In this document: positions 16,521 to 25,056 of the stretch, piece after piece
Position numbering within the stretch: position 1 is the first letter of the stretch
Layout: every line of letters starts with the position of its first letter
Assembly (NCBI GenBank): GCA_024743215.1
Contig: JANSWZ010000002.1
Location: 372,001-436,000 of the forward strand
Direction of reading: 5' to 3'
Source of the DNA: Alphaproteobacteria bacterium
GTDB taxonomy: Bacteria > Pseudomonadota > Alphaproteobacteria > Rhizobiales > GCA-2746425
Length of the DNA stretch: 64,000 bases
Notes under the pieces: model-generated
What the model was told of the DNA's origin: nothing
Databases searched by the model: none
Seen by the model: only the letters and a program-made list of their open reading frames with translations
Position numbers and translations under genes: made by a program

Positions 16521-18863
16521 TTATCTGGCGGCCGGGCTTATAATAATCGGTTCTTCGCCCGGTAATCTGGCCATGACAGAGACAGCATCCAGAATATAAC
16601 CGTCTGGAAGTATCGCAGCTTTCGAACCGAAATTGGCAATCAACACAGATCCATCTGCGAAGCGCGTTTCCTGCAGCAAGTAATTGTCGGACAGAAAGCG
16701 GAATTCCGTCATTGCCTGTGTCATCAGACGTTTATGCAATGGTGCAAATGCGACCATCTGGCTGGTGATCTCAGGCATATCGCGCGCCATGGTCTTGTGG
16801 CTCAAATGATAAAGCGGTGGCACCATGTAAAGCAGTTCAAACAGTTGATTCACCGATTGCTGCCCTTTTGGTTTCAGCGATCCAAAATGCCAATGGTGGG
16901 TCGTTACCACCGCATCATGAAGCGCGATCTGGAACAGAGGCAAGCGGAAGGCCGGATCATAAATGACACGCTCCATTAATGGCGGCACTTGTGTGGGCTC
17001 GAAGAACCTGTCTGGCGCTTCGATAGGCCAATAATTCCCTATGTAGTATTTGGGTGCGGGGTTTCTGCGCATGCGAGGGTCCATCCAATCAAAGACGGGC
17101 GTCGTGGTGCCGTGCGAAAAATCGAGTTTCGCAGCAAAGGCCGCCGTGCCTGTTTCTGAGCCAAGCACCAGGCCAAGACCCTGCGACGCAAAAGCCAATC
17201 GGCGCTTGGTCGCCTCATAAACACCTCTTCGGTCGGTTACACGGCCTTCAGTGTAATCCTCGAACACCAACCCCGTGCCATCCACATCAAGAAAGTAACT
17301 ATTCAACCCAGCGGTGGCTGAGACTGCTTTGATGCGGCTTTCGGCGTAGTTTTCGACTGCCACTGGATTGACGTACACGCCTTTGCCATGAAAGCCGGTG
17401 ACCGGTTTTCCAGTCTTGTCCTGATAGCGCCCGGCTTCAAAAATATCTGTTCCCATTTGTGCCGTTTGCCACGTAAATGTCTCAGTCTCTGCGTGCGCGC
17501 TTGCGTAGCTGTCATAGGTGCCAATCAGATATCCTTTCTCTATGGCCAGAGCCACGGCTTCGGGATGCCAGATTGCGTCCAGCCAATTTTCAACACCTAG
17601 CCAGGCGGTTTGAATGCCTGCTGCTGACAGACCTGCGATGACGCTTTTTGACATGCCTGAACCCCAGGTTTCCGCCAAGTTCAGACTGTCATTGAACTCT
17701 GTCGAGAGCGCTTTCCGCACAGCCAGCATGTAGCCGGGTCCAGCTTCGGGATCATGGCCACCGGGCAACGGATTTACGGGTATTCTCAGAACCGAATCTG
17801 GCAAGGCGGCATTGATGGCATGGATCAGAACGCCCCGGCTGTATTTGGAAACCCAACCGTCCGGCCCCTGGGCTTCCGTCACAGCCAAATCCACAGCGTC
17901 AAGTAAGTCATCTGGCATAGCTGACCAAAGTGAATGGGACAGTGTTCCCGGGTCTTTCCGGCGGTTGCCAAAAATCCGCACGAACCGGCGCCAGGATTTC
18001 ACATCTTCAGGCTTTAGCGGGCCCTTCTCCCAAAGATAGATATGCGGTGCGCCGGCGAGTTTGGCGACATCTGGACGCTCTGATATCTTTTCCCGAAGTG
18101 TCTTGAAACCACCCGTATTCTTCAGATGCTCTCTGTTTATCAACGCACCATCAATCCAATTTGCCGGTCCAAACTGGACGCTCACCTGATAGGGGCGGTC
18201 AAGGTTTAGACGCGTGAACTCGTGTTGGAAGCCAACCGACAACAAGCCCTTTGGAGTTGTATAGGTAACATTGGCGTCCCAAGGCGTTTTGAGCAGCCAC
18301 GTGGTCGAGTATTCCTGATTCTGCTCGGTAAAGAAGTTTTGGGTCTGATGCTCTGCTGCGGGTAGACCGTTCAGCACATTGTGAAGGAAGTTGCCCCAGT
18401 CTTCATCATCGGCGGGAACACGTCGCCCTTCTCCCAGGATAGGCAGCGCATATTGCACATCTGTCAGCGGCGCCGAAACGGGCCAATTCAGCTGACCAGA
18501 CCGCAACGACAGGAAGGACATCTCCAACGCATCTTTGGCAATAGCAGCCTTTACGCGAAACATGCCGTCTTCCGTGCTGGCGATCCAGTTTGCGTCAATG
18601 GCTGAGGCGACCAGATGGCTGGTCTCTGCGTTGAACGCCGGACCGGACAGAACGCGGGGATCATATCCTTCAGGTGCGCCAGACAAAGCTAACGTGTCAG
18701 TATCGATCCGAAACAGGATACCGTCTGCACCAAGGGTAAGCATCTCGGCATCTGCCGCGGTGACCAAAAGGCAAAACGCTGTGACGGTAAGGCTGAGATG
18801 TGACATGAACTGAACAATGACTGTCTTGATGTCGAATTTGATCTGCTTGGCTCTAATTTGCAT
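16521..18863 (-). CDS. Secreted glycoside hydrolase, probably GH129/GH101-related
   Basis: A protein of about 780 residues with a long-n-region signal peptide ending VTAADA near residue 39. The C-terminal half looks like a TIM-barrel glycosidase of the GH101/GH129 group: YFLDVDGTGLVFEDY carries a candidate acid residue, LVLGSETGTAAFAAKLDFSHG follows, and FRLPLFQIALHDAVVTTHHWHFG, then ELLYMVPPLYHLS, matches the usual end of that barrel. Known GH129 enzymes release alpha-linked GalNAc from mucin-type glycans. The assignment is by motif recall only. The ATG at 18863 is chosen for its AGGAG seven bases upstream. Its place near the amino-sugar operon fits glycan scavenging. Confidence 0.6.
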   Translation of the reverse strand: MQIRAKQIKFDIKTVIVQFMSHLSLTVTAFCLLVTAADAEMLTLGADGILFRIDTDTLALSGAPEGYDPRVLSGPAFNAETSHLVASAIDANWIASTEDGMFRVKAAIAKDALEMSFLSLRSGQLNWPVSAPLTDVQYALPILGEGRRVPADDEDWGNFLHNVLNGLPAAEHQTQNFFTEQNQEYSTTWLLKTPWDANVTYTTPKGLLSVGFQHEFTRLNLDRPYQVSVQFGPANWIDGALINREHLKNTGGFKTLREKISERPDVAKLAGAPHIYLWEKGPLKPEDVKSWRRFVRIFGNRRKDPGTLSHSLWSAMPDDLLDAVDLAVTEAQGPDGWVSKYSRGVLIHAINAALPDSVLRIPVNPLPGGHDPEAGPGYMLAVRKALSTEFNDSLNLAETWGSGMSKSVIAGLSAAGIQTAWLGVENWLDAIWHPEAVALAIEKGYLIGTYDSYASAHAETETFTWQTAQMGTDIFEAGRYQDKTGKPVTGFHGKGVYVNPVAVENYAESRIKAVSATAGLNSYFLDVDGTGLVFEDYTEGRVTDRRGVYEATKRRLAFASQGLGLVLGSETGTAAFAAKLDFSHGTTTPVFDWMDPRMRRNPAPKYYIGNYWPIEAPDRFFEPTQVPPLMERVIYDPAFRLPLFQIALHDAVVTTHHWHFGSLKPKGQQSVNQLFELLYMVPPLYHLSHKTMARDMPEITSQMVAFAPLHKRLMTQAMTEFRFLSDNYLLQETRFADGSVLIANFGSKAAILPDGYILDAVSVMARLPGEEPIIISPAAR

Positions 18864-19163
18864 AATTGCTCCTGCTGTTTCCTGGCGTGTTCGATGGTGA
18901 TTTGGTAAATCCAAGTCACTGCAAATGGCGAAGCGTTGCGCAAATCCACCCCTGTCAATTCATAGAAGGGTATCAACGGCATCTGTTTAGGTAGCCGCCA
19001 TGTGACGTGGCCATTTGCGGATTCATCTCGAGGTTTGCACCAACTTGTCGCCGGGCCGTAACGAGCCTTTTTTCAAGAATCGTCCGCTCCAATCGGGACG
19101 GACACGATATTGATCAACATCGTGCGCTGGATGCGGCCGCCAGGGATTGATCCCCGCTCGGAT
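18864..19163. other. 300-base intergenic region
   Basis: Lies between the alpha/beta hydrolase stop and the glycosidase start, both on the minus strand. It contains a small CGTCC/GGACG stem (19081-19085 with 19096-19100), which on the minus strand precedes a stretch ending in several As. I see no gene in it. Confidence 0.5.
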
Positions 19164-19919
19164 TCAGATCCTGCCGCGCAGAGCGTTGTTGATCACTCGG
19201 TGCAATTGGACCGGGTTGTCTACATGGAGGATATGTCCGCCACCGATCGGAATCAGCTCGGCTTGTGGAATGCGCTCAGCGAAAAGCCGTGCACCACGAT
19301 GGGTCGACCGGCTTTGTCGCCCGATGACGATCAGGGTCGGCACTTCAATCTGCTCAAGCAATGCACGACCATCATAGTGGGCTGCAGCCTCAATTGCCGC
19401 CGCGAGACTTGTGTTGGTGTGTTGTGCCATCTGAACACGCAGTTCTTCTCGCGTCTCAGGCAAATGGCCAAGTTGGGCCAACCAGCTTAACCAATGCATG
19501 GGCAACCATCTTACCATTGATCTGCTGATAAGTGCCAACATGCGACCACTGACTTTGTCGCGAACTGTTGGCACCGTTTCAATCAGCACCAATGCTGAGA
19601 TCCGGCCTTTCATCCTCATGGCGAGTTCGAGTGCAACCATGCCGCCAAGCGAATGACCGATCAAAATGGCACCATCGGGAACCTCTGGCGTTAGAGCTTC
19701 TGCAAAACGCTCCACTCGGGGTGGGCTAACAGGATTGGCTGCCCCGTGCCCGGGCAGATCAGGTGTCTGAGACAGCGGCAGCGTTTCCACCATTTTACGC
19801 CAGGTTGAACCAGACATGCCCGCTCCATGAATCCAAAAGCTGGGACGCGTTCGAAGCGGTGATTGCGGCTCGACATTCGGAAAATTTGAATGGGGCGATA
19901 CCCCGGATTGCATGGTCAT
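19164..19919 (-). CDS. Alpha/beta-fold hydrolase
   Basis: About 251 residues, cytoplasmic. The oxyanion region is HGAGMSGSTW, the nucleophile elbow GHSLGG, and the histidine is in GGGHILHVDNP. The acid usually found after strand 6 or 7 (here IGRQSRSTH) is not an Asp at the normal place, so either another acid serves or activity is altered. The ATG at 19919 follows AGGAG by 10 bases; an in-frame GTG at 19943 is less likely. It is divergent from the membrane AraC gene. The substrate is unknown. Confidence 0.87.
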   Translation of the reverse strand: MTMQSGVSPHSNFPNVEPQSPLRTRPSFWIHGAGMSGSTWRKMVETLPLSQTPDLPGHGAANPVSPPRVERFAEALTPEVPDGAILIGHSLGGMVALELAMRMKGRISALVLIETVPTVRDKVSGRMLALISRSMVRWLPMHWLSWLAQLGHLPETREELRVQMAQHTNTSLAAAIEAAAHYDGRALLEQIEVPTLIVIGRQSRSTHRGARLFAERIPQAELIPIGGGHILHVDNPVQLHRVINNALRGRI

Positions 19920-20169
19920 TTGTTGCCATCTCCTGCCAGACACAATTGTGCTTCAGCCTTCTGAGTGATTGCACTGCGCACCACATATCATTACAGAAAG
20001 CCCAACGGGCATCGTCCGAATGGGCATGGTATTTGTCCGCGCCTATCCGCTTGGACACAGGTGCGTTGAGGCGCATCTGATATGCTGTTATGGAGCACCG
20101 GTCTCTCAGCAACCCAACGGTGTGGAACGCCCGGAGATTGATTGAGAAAATTACGGTGACAGTTGCGGT

Positions 20170-21363
20170 ATGTTCGTTGATTCCGATTTGCTTTTCGCCG
20201 CAACGCAGTTTGCCTGGGTTGCCATAGCCTCCATTGCCGCTTTGCTGAGCTTTTCACTGAATGGAGAGCGCAGGGCGAGAAGAATGCTTGCCCTGTTCTT
20301 TATTGCAATGGTGCTAAGCGAAGTGGCTTCCGTTACCGAAATCGTGGTCGGGCAGATGCCGCAGCTTCTGAGAGATTTGCTGCGTATGATCAGTTTCGCA
20401 GTAACGTTTTTCATTGCGCCGCTGTTCCTGTTTCATATTCGGCTTATGATCCGCATCCACCATGTTACGCAATCCAGATGGGGCCTCTGGGGCCATTTGG
20501 CATTGCCCTGCCTGGCCGTGTTGGTGGGCCTGATTTTTCTGTTTTTGCCAGATCTGCAACGCGAAGAGATTTTTCGTGGCGCGCGATTTGACGAACTTCC
20601 CTTGCGGGTCCAAAGCGTCGCCATTGGGCTCGCGCTTCTGGAGTTCATGATCTACCTTCAATGGCTGATCTATGTTGCCTGGTTCTTTCATGAGCAGCGC
20701 CAACATCTCACACGGGTCAAGCAGTATTTTGCAAGTACAGAGGGGCTTGAAATGCGATGGCTGATCGTACTTGCCACAGCTCTGGGGGCCTATGCCCTGC
20801 TTTGTCTGGGCAATTTCCTTTTAGGCCTTTTTGGAAAAGTCAGCCCGATTGACCGCGCGTTGGATGGCTCGTTGATGCTGATTATTGTTATTGTGCTTGC
20901 GCTGTGGGGCCTGCGCCCTTCCATCGAGTTCAAGGAGGCATCGCAGACCCTTGCCAGATCGACAGAGGATAGGCCTTCCAAATATGAAAAAAGCGCCCTT
21001 GCACCTGATCACGCCAGCCGTATTGCCAAGAAGCTCATTGCAGCGATGCAAAAGGACCGCCTTTACCGAGATCCAAACCTGACATTGGGTTCCGTATCCA
21101 AACACATCGGGGTCACAACCAACTATGTTTCGCAGACGCTCAACGAGCATATGCAACAATCCTTTTTTGAATTCGTCAACAGTTGGCGGGTTGATGAAGC
21201 AATCCCATTGTTGGAACACAGTGATCAGACCGTTCTGGCCATCGCCTACGAAGTTGGTTTCAATTCCAGATCGTCATTCTACACAGCTTTCAAGAAGAAG
21301 ACTGATCTGACACCCTCTGCCTATAAAGCGAAACAAGCGACCGCACGCTCAGTTTCGCTTTAG
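20170..21363 (+). CDS. Membrane-anchored AraC-family transcriptional regulator
   Basis: 397 residues. The first 260 or so hold about seven hydrophobic segments (FAWVAIASIAALLSFSL, then several more up to LMLIIVIVLALWGL). The C-terminal 100 residues are an AraC DNA-binding domain with two helix-turn-helices: LGSVSKHIGVTTNYVSQTLNE and VLAIAYEVGFNSRSSFYTAFKKKT. Such proteins sense a signal in the membrane and bind DNA directly. The gene is divergent from the alpha/beta hydrolase and followed by a lipoprotein hydrolase on the same strand, both possible targets. Confidence 0.9.
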   Translation: MFVDSDLLFAATQFAWVAIASIAALLSFSLNGERRARRMLALFFIAMVLSEVASVTEIVVGQMPQLLRDLLRMISFAVTFFIAPLFLFHIRLMIRIHHVTQSRWGLWGHLALPCLAVLVGLIFLFLPDLQREEIFRGARFDELPLRVQSVAIGLALLEFMIYLQWLIYVAWFFHEQRQHLTRVKQYFASTEGLEMRWLIVLATALGAYALLCLGNFLLGLFGKVSPIDRALDGSLMLIIVIVLALWGLRPSIEFKEASQTLARSTEDRPSKYEKSALAPDHASRIAKKLIAAMQKDRLYRDPNLTLGSVSKHIGVTTNYVSQTLNEHMQQSFFEFVNSWRVDEAIPLLEHSDQTVLAIAYEVGFNSRSSFYTAFKKKTDLTPSAYKAKQATARSVSL

Positions 21364-21573
21364 GGGCCTGCCTCTTACCTTTGAACACGATTTATTCCAC
21401 CTTTGGCATATTCCGCGATGGCGGGTCAGCCAAAATCCTGCGGAGAGGAAGAACTGGCTATCTTTGCCGATAGGCAGAGGCGACGAAGCGGTGGATGGAA
21501 CTACTCTCGGGAGCAGTTTTCAACACCGAGAAGGAATTACCGCGTGCTTACCTCCCAAGTTCTTTGCCAGACA

Positions 21574-22476
21574 ATGTGGTCCGACCAGAAACGCAGGTCG
21601 GATCAGAAACCCTGGTTTGCAGTGTCGATGCTTATTGCCGTGTTTGTTTTGGGAGGGTGTGCCGCACGCGTCCCTTATGAATATGATAGCGCCGAACGGA
21701 TTGAGTTTCGTTACAGTCTACCGGGACAGTATGATGTGGTTCGCATCGAACTATCCGATAAAAACTCGCAAGCACAATATGCAGCATACCTGCCCACCGA
21801 AAGTAAGGGCCAGCACCCTCTTGTCATTTGGCAGAACGGCACTGGCGTCGATATCGAGACCTACGACGCAATTGCCCGCCATTTGGCTACTTGGGGAATC
21901 GTGGTTCTCGGCAGCTATGACAAGCAAATGGCATCCGGGCAATCAGCCATAGCTTCACTGCGTCATGTGGAACGATGGACAGCAGATCGGCGGCACCCCC
22001 TTTATCAGCGTATCGATCAAAGCCGTGTTGCAATGGCGGGATCATCGCAGGGCGCGGTTGGGGCGATCAATGCTCATACCAGATTTCGCAAAGGGCGCTC
22101 CATTCGCACCTTGGCAATCCATGGGACACCAACAGCGCAGGCAATCAAATTCTTCGGACTGGATTTCGACTATGATGCCAGCACCGTTTCGGTTCCGATT
22201 TTTATCATGACAGGTACAGAAGACGAGTTCATTTCACCAATTGCTTGGAATGAAGCAATCTTCGATAGTTTGAAAGGCTCTGCATTACGCGTCATGGGGG
22301 TTTCCACCGATGCCGATCATATCGAATTCGCCGATGACGCGGGACGCATGCGCGGGTACCTGACAGCCTGGCTCACGTTCCAGCTGTTGGGCGATGCTGT
22401 TGCCGCGAAAGCCTTTATCGGACCTGCAGAAATCACAACCAACCCGGATTGGACACCCGTGCGTATCAAAAACTGA
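21574..22476 (+). CDS. Lipoprotein alpha/beta hydrolase (chlorophyllase/dienelactone-hydrolase-like)
   Basis: About 300 residues. The N-terminus MWSDQKRRSDQKPWFAV leads into a hydrophobic stretch and lipobox VLGGC, so the protein is probably lipid-anchored in the envelope. The nucleophile is in GSSQGA (G-x-S-x-G), a candidate acid in TGTEDEF and the histidine in DADHIEF, so a complete triad is visible. The start at 21574 gives a normal lipoprotein signal; the frame is open back to 21403 but that would bury the signal. It follows the membrane AraC regulator by about 210 bases. The function is unknown. Confidence 0.75.
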   Translation: MWSDQKRRSDQKPWFAVSMLIAVFVLGGCAARVPYEYDSAERIEFRYSLPGQYDVVRIELSDKNSQAQYAAYLPTESKGQHPLVIWQNGTGVDIETYDAIARHLATWGIVVLGSYDKQMASGQSAIASLRHVERWTADRRHPLYQRIDQSRVAMAGSSQGAVGAINAHTRFRKGRSIRTLAIHGTPTAQAIKFFGLDFDYDASTVSVPIFIMTGTEDEFISPIAWNEAIFDSLKGSALRVMGVSTDADHIEFADDAGRMRGYLTAWLTFQLLGDAVAAKAFIGPAEITTNPDWTPVRIKN

Positions 22477-22839
22477 GCCCATCTTCGGCTCTCCTTCTAC
22501 GTCATGTTGATATTCGGCCTCTTCTTGATTCTCTTTGTCATGCGGATGCTGGAATAAAGGCAGATTCAATCTGTTGCCGGGCCTGGAGACCGACCAGAAA
22601 GCAAGCCACAATCATGCAAACAGGCAATGTTCGCGAGCCACATAATGCTGCCGAGGCACTGAAATCAAGCCTCGGCGGCGACCCAATGCGACGATCGATT
22701 GGGACGGTTCCAGACAGATGACTGTTTGTTTGGAAAAACAGAACATTCATTTGAGAAATGGTGCACCTGCTAGGAGAAAGTCCGAACAAGACCAAGGCCC
22801 GGGCTTCGATTTCAACTTAGTATAATTGGCTGAAACGCA

Positions 22840-22864
22840 AAGCGCCGCAAATTGGGCGGCGCTT
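22840..22864 (-). terminator. Hairpin, terminator-like on the minus strand
   Basis: AAGCGCCGC (22840-22848) and GCGGCGCTT (22856-22864) form a perfect 9-bp GC-rich stem with a 7-base loop. Read on the minus strand it is followed by TGCGTTTC, a poor T-run. It lies 30 bases beyond the end of the small frame at 22894-23109. Confidence 0.5.
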
Positions 22865-22893
22865 CGTCTGCACAAGATACAGCAGCTCCTAAT

Positions 22894-23109
22894 TTAGCTG
22901 GCATCAGATTCCGTGCTGTCTTTTGCCTTTTCGCCCTTAAGGCAAATTCGTACGCGGGTGCAAATTTCTGACTTGAGCCAATGTGTAACCCGAAGCACTG
23001 ATCTGCCGGTCCTGCGAAACAGTGCAAGCAGTGGGCTGTCGAAGATCAAATAGCGAGGGAAGCAAAGGGCTTTAGACAGGCCAACATAGATTAGAAAAAA
23101 TAGCCGCAC
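22894..23109 (-). CDS. Possible small protein of unknown function (71 residues)
   Basis: GTG-started frame reading MRLFFLIYVGLSKALCFPRYLIF, followed by a basic middle and an acidic Ser-rich end (KDSTESDAS). No family is recognised and no clear ribosome site precedes it. A hairpin lies just past its end, which is the only support for it being real. It could equally be chance. Confidence 0.25.
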   Translation of the reverse strand: MRLFFLIYVGLSKALCFPRYLIFDSPLLALFRRTGRSVLRVTHWLKSEICTRVRICLKGEKAKDSTESDAS

Positions 23110-23324
23110 ATGCCGGTAACTTGCTGGTAATCGATATGCTGCTGAAGCGTCAAGTTAGGGGTAACTATTTCAAACTGAAATTTCCTGGTGGCCAGTTCTT
23201 CCCATTCTGAAAGTTTTCCGGTGGTGACCATAAGCGCTGACGTTCCAATTGCAGCAACACTAGCCGCCCAGTCCCTTCCTGTTGCAGCAAACCCAGCCTT
23301 GCGTTTTTCTCGGATGAGCACCTT

Positions 23325-23708
23325 AGATTCCGGCGCAAGATCCGGGTTTTGACAATGATGACACGTTCTCCCGCTATGTGCCGGGAAATGGGTTATCCAA
23401 AGACCATTCGCGTCGATCAGGGCTCGGATTTTGTGTCCAGGGACATGGATCTGTGGGCCTATACAAACAGCGCCACACTGGACTTCTCACGTCCGGGCAA
23501 GCCGACGGACAATACGTTCAGTCATTCAACGGCCGGTACAGAGCGGAGTGTCTGAATGCCCAATGGTTCATGAGCCATGCAGATGCGGGTGAGGAGTTGG
23601 AGAATTGGCGTCAGGACTACAACGAGTACTGTTCACATGGTGCAATTGGCTACAAGGTCCCGATGGACCTCATGAAGTCAGAATGCGCATTCAGCCCGTC
23701 TGTGTGAT
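23325..23708 (+). pseudogene. IS3-family transposase (orfB C-terminal part), frameshifted remnant
   Basis: Pieces of an IS3-type integrase domain occur in successive frames: DTFSRYVP near 23364, RVDQGSDFVSRDMDLWAY and LDFSRPGKPTDN from 23418, then SFNGRYRAECLNAQWF from about 23522 to the end. The change between TDN and SFNGR is explained by a 4-base loss near 23518 relative to the usual NAFIESFNG. The 5' half and orfA are absent, so the element is dead. It marks old mobile DNA beside the amide operon. Confidence 0.85.
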
Positions 23709-23808
23709 CAAAATGCGGACAACCCAGCCCTGAATGGGAACACTTTGGGAGCGGAGCAGAGTTATAATGCCCTAAAATTAGGCATGCACATTTTTTTTGC
23801 AATTCGTC

Positions 23809-23836
23809 TTGACAATCCGGTTTCATTCGATAGGGT
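23809..23836 (+). promoter_or_regulatory. Predicted promoter of the amide operon
   Basis: TTGACA (23809-23814), a 16-base spacer and TAGGGT (23831-23836). The start of transcription would be near 23843, giving a leader of about 80 bases that contains the stems described next. An older T-rich hairpin region (23767-23798, ending in eight Ts) just upstream may close the IS remnant. Confidence 0.5.
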
Positions 23837-23846
23837 TTCATCAACA

Positions 23847-23874
23847 TCGGCACAATCCGAACGGCATTCACGCC
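23847..23874 (+). promoter_or_regulatory. Two small hexaloop stems in the amide-operon leader, possible AmiR binding site
   Basis: TCGG-CACAAT-CCGA (23847-23860) and GGC-ATTCAC-GCC (23863-23874) are consecutive stems with six-base loops. ANTAR proteins bind paired hexaloop stems whose second stem overlaps a terminator; here the last two bases of stem 2 are the first two of the terminator. The usual loop consensus (A at 1, G at 4) is met only for A1 of the second loop, so this is tentative. Confidence 0.35.
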
Positions 23875-23916
23875 TCGCGACTTCATCAATTCTTGGTGCA
23901 AGTTTCGAGGCTTTTT
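23873..23916 (+). terminator. Leader intrinsic terminator (attenuator) before amiC
   Basis: CCTCGCGACTT (23873-23883) pairs with AAGTTTCGAGG (23900-23910) at nine of eleven positions, and CATCA/TGGTG extend the stem inside. CTTTTT follows at 23911-23916. It lies between the promoter and the first gene of an operon that encodes an AmiR antiterminator. The 3' arm also holds the only GAGG near the start codon, so ribosome access may be masked too. Confidence 0.65.
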
Positions 23917-23919
23917 CTG

Positions 23920-25056
23920 TTGAGTCACATTTTGAAAAAGCACATCGAAATCGGAATTTTGTTCTCCCGGAGCGGCAGTTATGAGCTCATCTCCAACGCC
24001 TGTCGTGATGGTGTGCTTGCGGCGATAAGTGACGTCAACTCGGACCCTAATTCTTCTATTCACTTCGATGGTGTGGAGCGTGATCCTAAATCCAACATCG
24101 ATCAGTACGCGTCTTTTTGCGTAGATATTTTACGTAATAGTTCGGCGCGTCATATCATTGGCTGCATAACGTCCTGGAGCCGAAAAGAAGTGATCCCTGC
24201 TCTTGAAAAATTGGGCGGCATGCTTTGGTATCCAACACCCTATGAAGGGTTTGAGGCGAATGATCGCGTTGTTTACACCCACGCATGCCCGAACCAGCAA
24301 TTGGTTCCTATGCTGTCCTGGGTTGCTCCCAAATTTGGTTCAAACGGTTTTCTTTTAGGCTCTAACTACATTTGGGGCTGGGAGATGAATCGCGTCGCGC
24401 GTGATCTCATATCCGATGCTGGCGGACAGGTGCTGGGCGAGCGATACCTTCCGATTGGTGACACCGACGTCACCCGCATCATTGATGAAATTCAGACAAC
24501 ACGTCCGAATTTCATTTTGAACAATATGATTGGCGAAACCTCCTATGCCTTCTTCAAGGCCTATGCAGAGCTTGCTGAACGGGATTCCTATTTTACGCCA
24601 GAAAGATGCCCGATCTTATCTTGCAATCTCACAGAATGTGAGCTTGGCGCTTTGGGTGGGGTAGCGAATGGCCACTTAACGGTTGGGCCCTACTTTGACG
24701 ATGCTCTGGCTGGGACACAGAACGGCAAGTTTGCTCCGGTGAAATACCGCTCATCATTGGAGGCATCTGGTTACTCGTCAGTTATGATCCTTGCGCAAAC
24801 CCTGGAAAAAACCGGGTTTGATCACAATGTGGAAATTTCTTCGGCATTTAGAGATGAAATATTTGATACGCCCTTCGGCAAAATCCAGATTGACCCACAA
24901 ACACATCATACAACGCTACCTGTCATCATTGGCCAAATCGATGGCTTGAAGATCAAGGCACTTGAGACAAAACAAAACGTTGCGCCTGACCCCTATCTTT
25001 CACGTTATAGCCGGTCGGAGACATTTGGCAGGGCGCGGCTGAGGGTTGTGTCATGA
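23920..25056 (+). CDS. amiC: AmiC-like amide-sensing periplasmic-binding-fold protein
   Basis: About 378 residues with no signal peptide, so cytoplasmic. HIEIGILFSRSGSYELISNACRDG, WYPTPYEGFE and NYIWGWEMNR match AmiC, the ligand-sensing partner that holds AmiR inactive until an amide binds. The frame has no ATG near the N-terminus: TTG at 23920 (nine bases after CGAGG) or TTG at 23932 are the likely starts. The stop overlaps the amiR ATG (ATGA). In Pseudomonas aeruginosa AmiC and AmiR control an aliphatic amidase; here they head a transporter-plus-amidase operon. Confidence 0.88.
   Translation: MSHILKKHIEIGILFSRSGSYELISNACRDGVLAAISDVNSDPNSSIHFDGVERDPKSNIDQYASFCVDILRNSSARHIIGCITSWSRKEVIPALEKLGGMLWYPTPYEGFEANDRVVYTHACPNQQLVPMLSWVAPKFGSNGFLLGSNYIWGWEMNRVARDLISDAGGQVLGERYLPIGDTDVTRIIDEIQTTRPNFILNNMIGETSYAFFKAYAELAERDSYFTPERCPILSCNLTECELGALGGVANGHLTVGPYFDDALAGTQNGKFAPVKYRSSLEASGYSSVMILAQTLEKTGFDHNVEISSAFRDEIFDTPFGKIQIDPQTHHTTLPVIIGQIDGLKIKALETKQNVAPDPYLSRYSRSETFGRARLRVVS

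Larger units (their letters stand above)
22477..23324. other. About 850 bases without a convincing gene
   Basis: Between the lipoprotein hydrolase and a decayed IS3 gene. The only items seen are a minus-strand terminator-like hairpin at 22840-22864 and a weak minus-strand reading frame at 22894-23109. The rest looks like decayed DNA. Confidence 0.5.

Noticed and set aside
22504-22557. Tiny hydrophobic frame (MLIFGLFLILFV...) after the lipoprotein hydrolase
   Set aside because: Seventeen residues with no ribosome site; such runs arise easily by chance.
23091-23321. Minus-strand frame of 76 codons beside the IS3 remnant
   Set aside because: No family, no ribosome site, and it sits in DNA that looks decayed.
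23767-23798. ATGCC...GGCAT stem followed by a run of eight Ts
   Set aside because: The stem is weak and seven bases separate it from the T-run; no gene clearly ends here, so I do not list it as a terminator.
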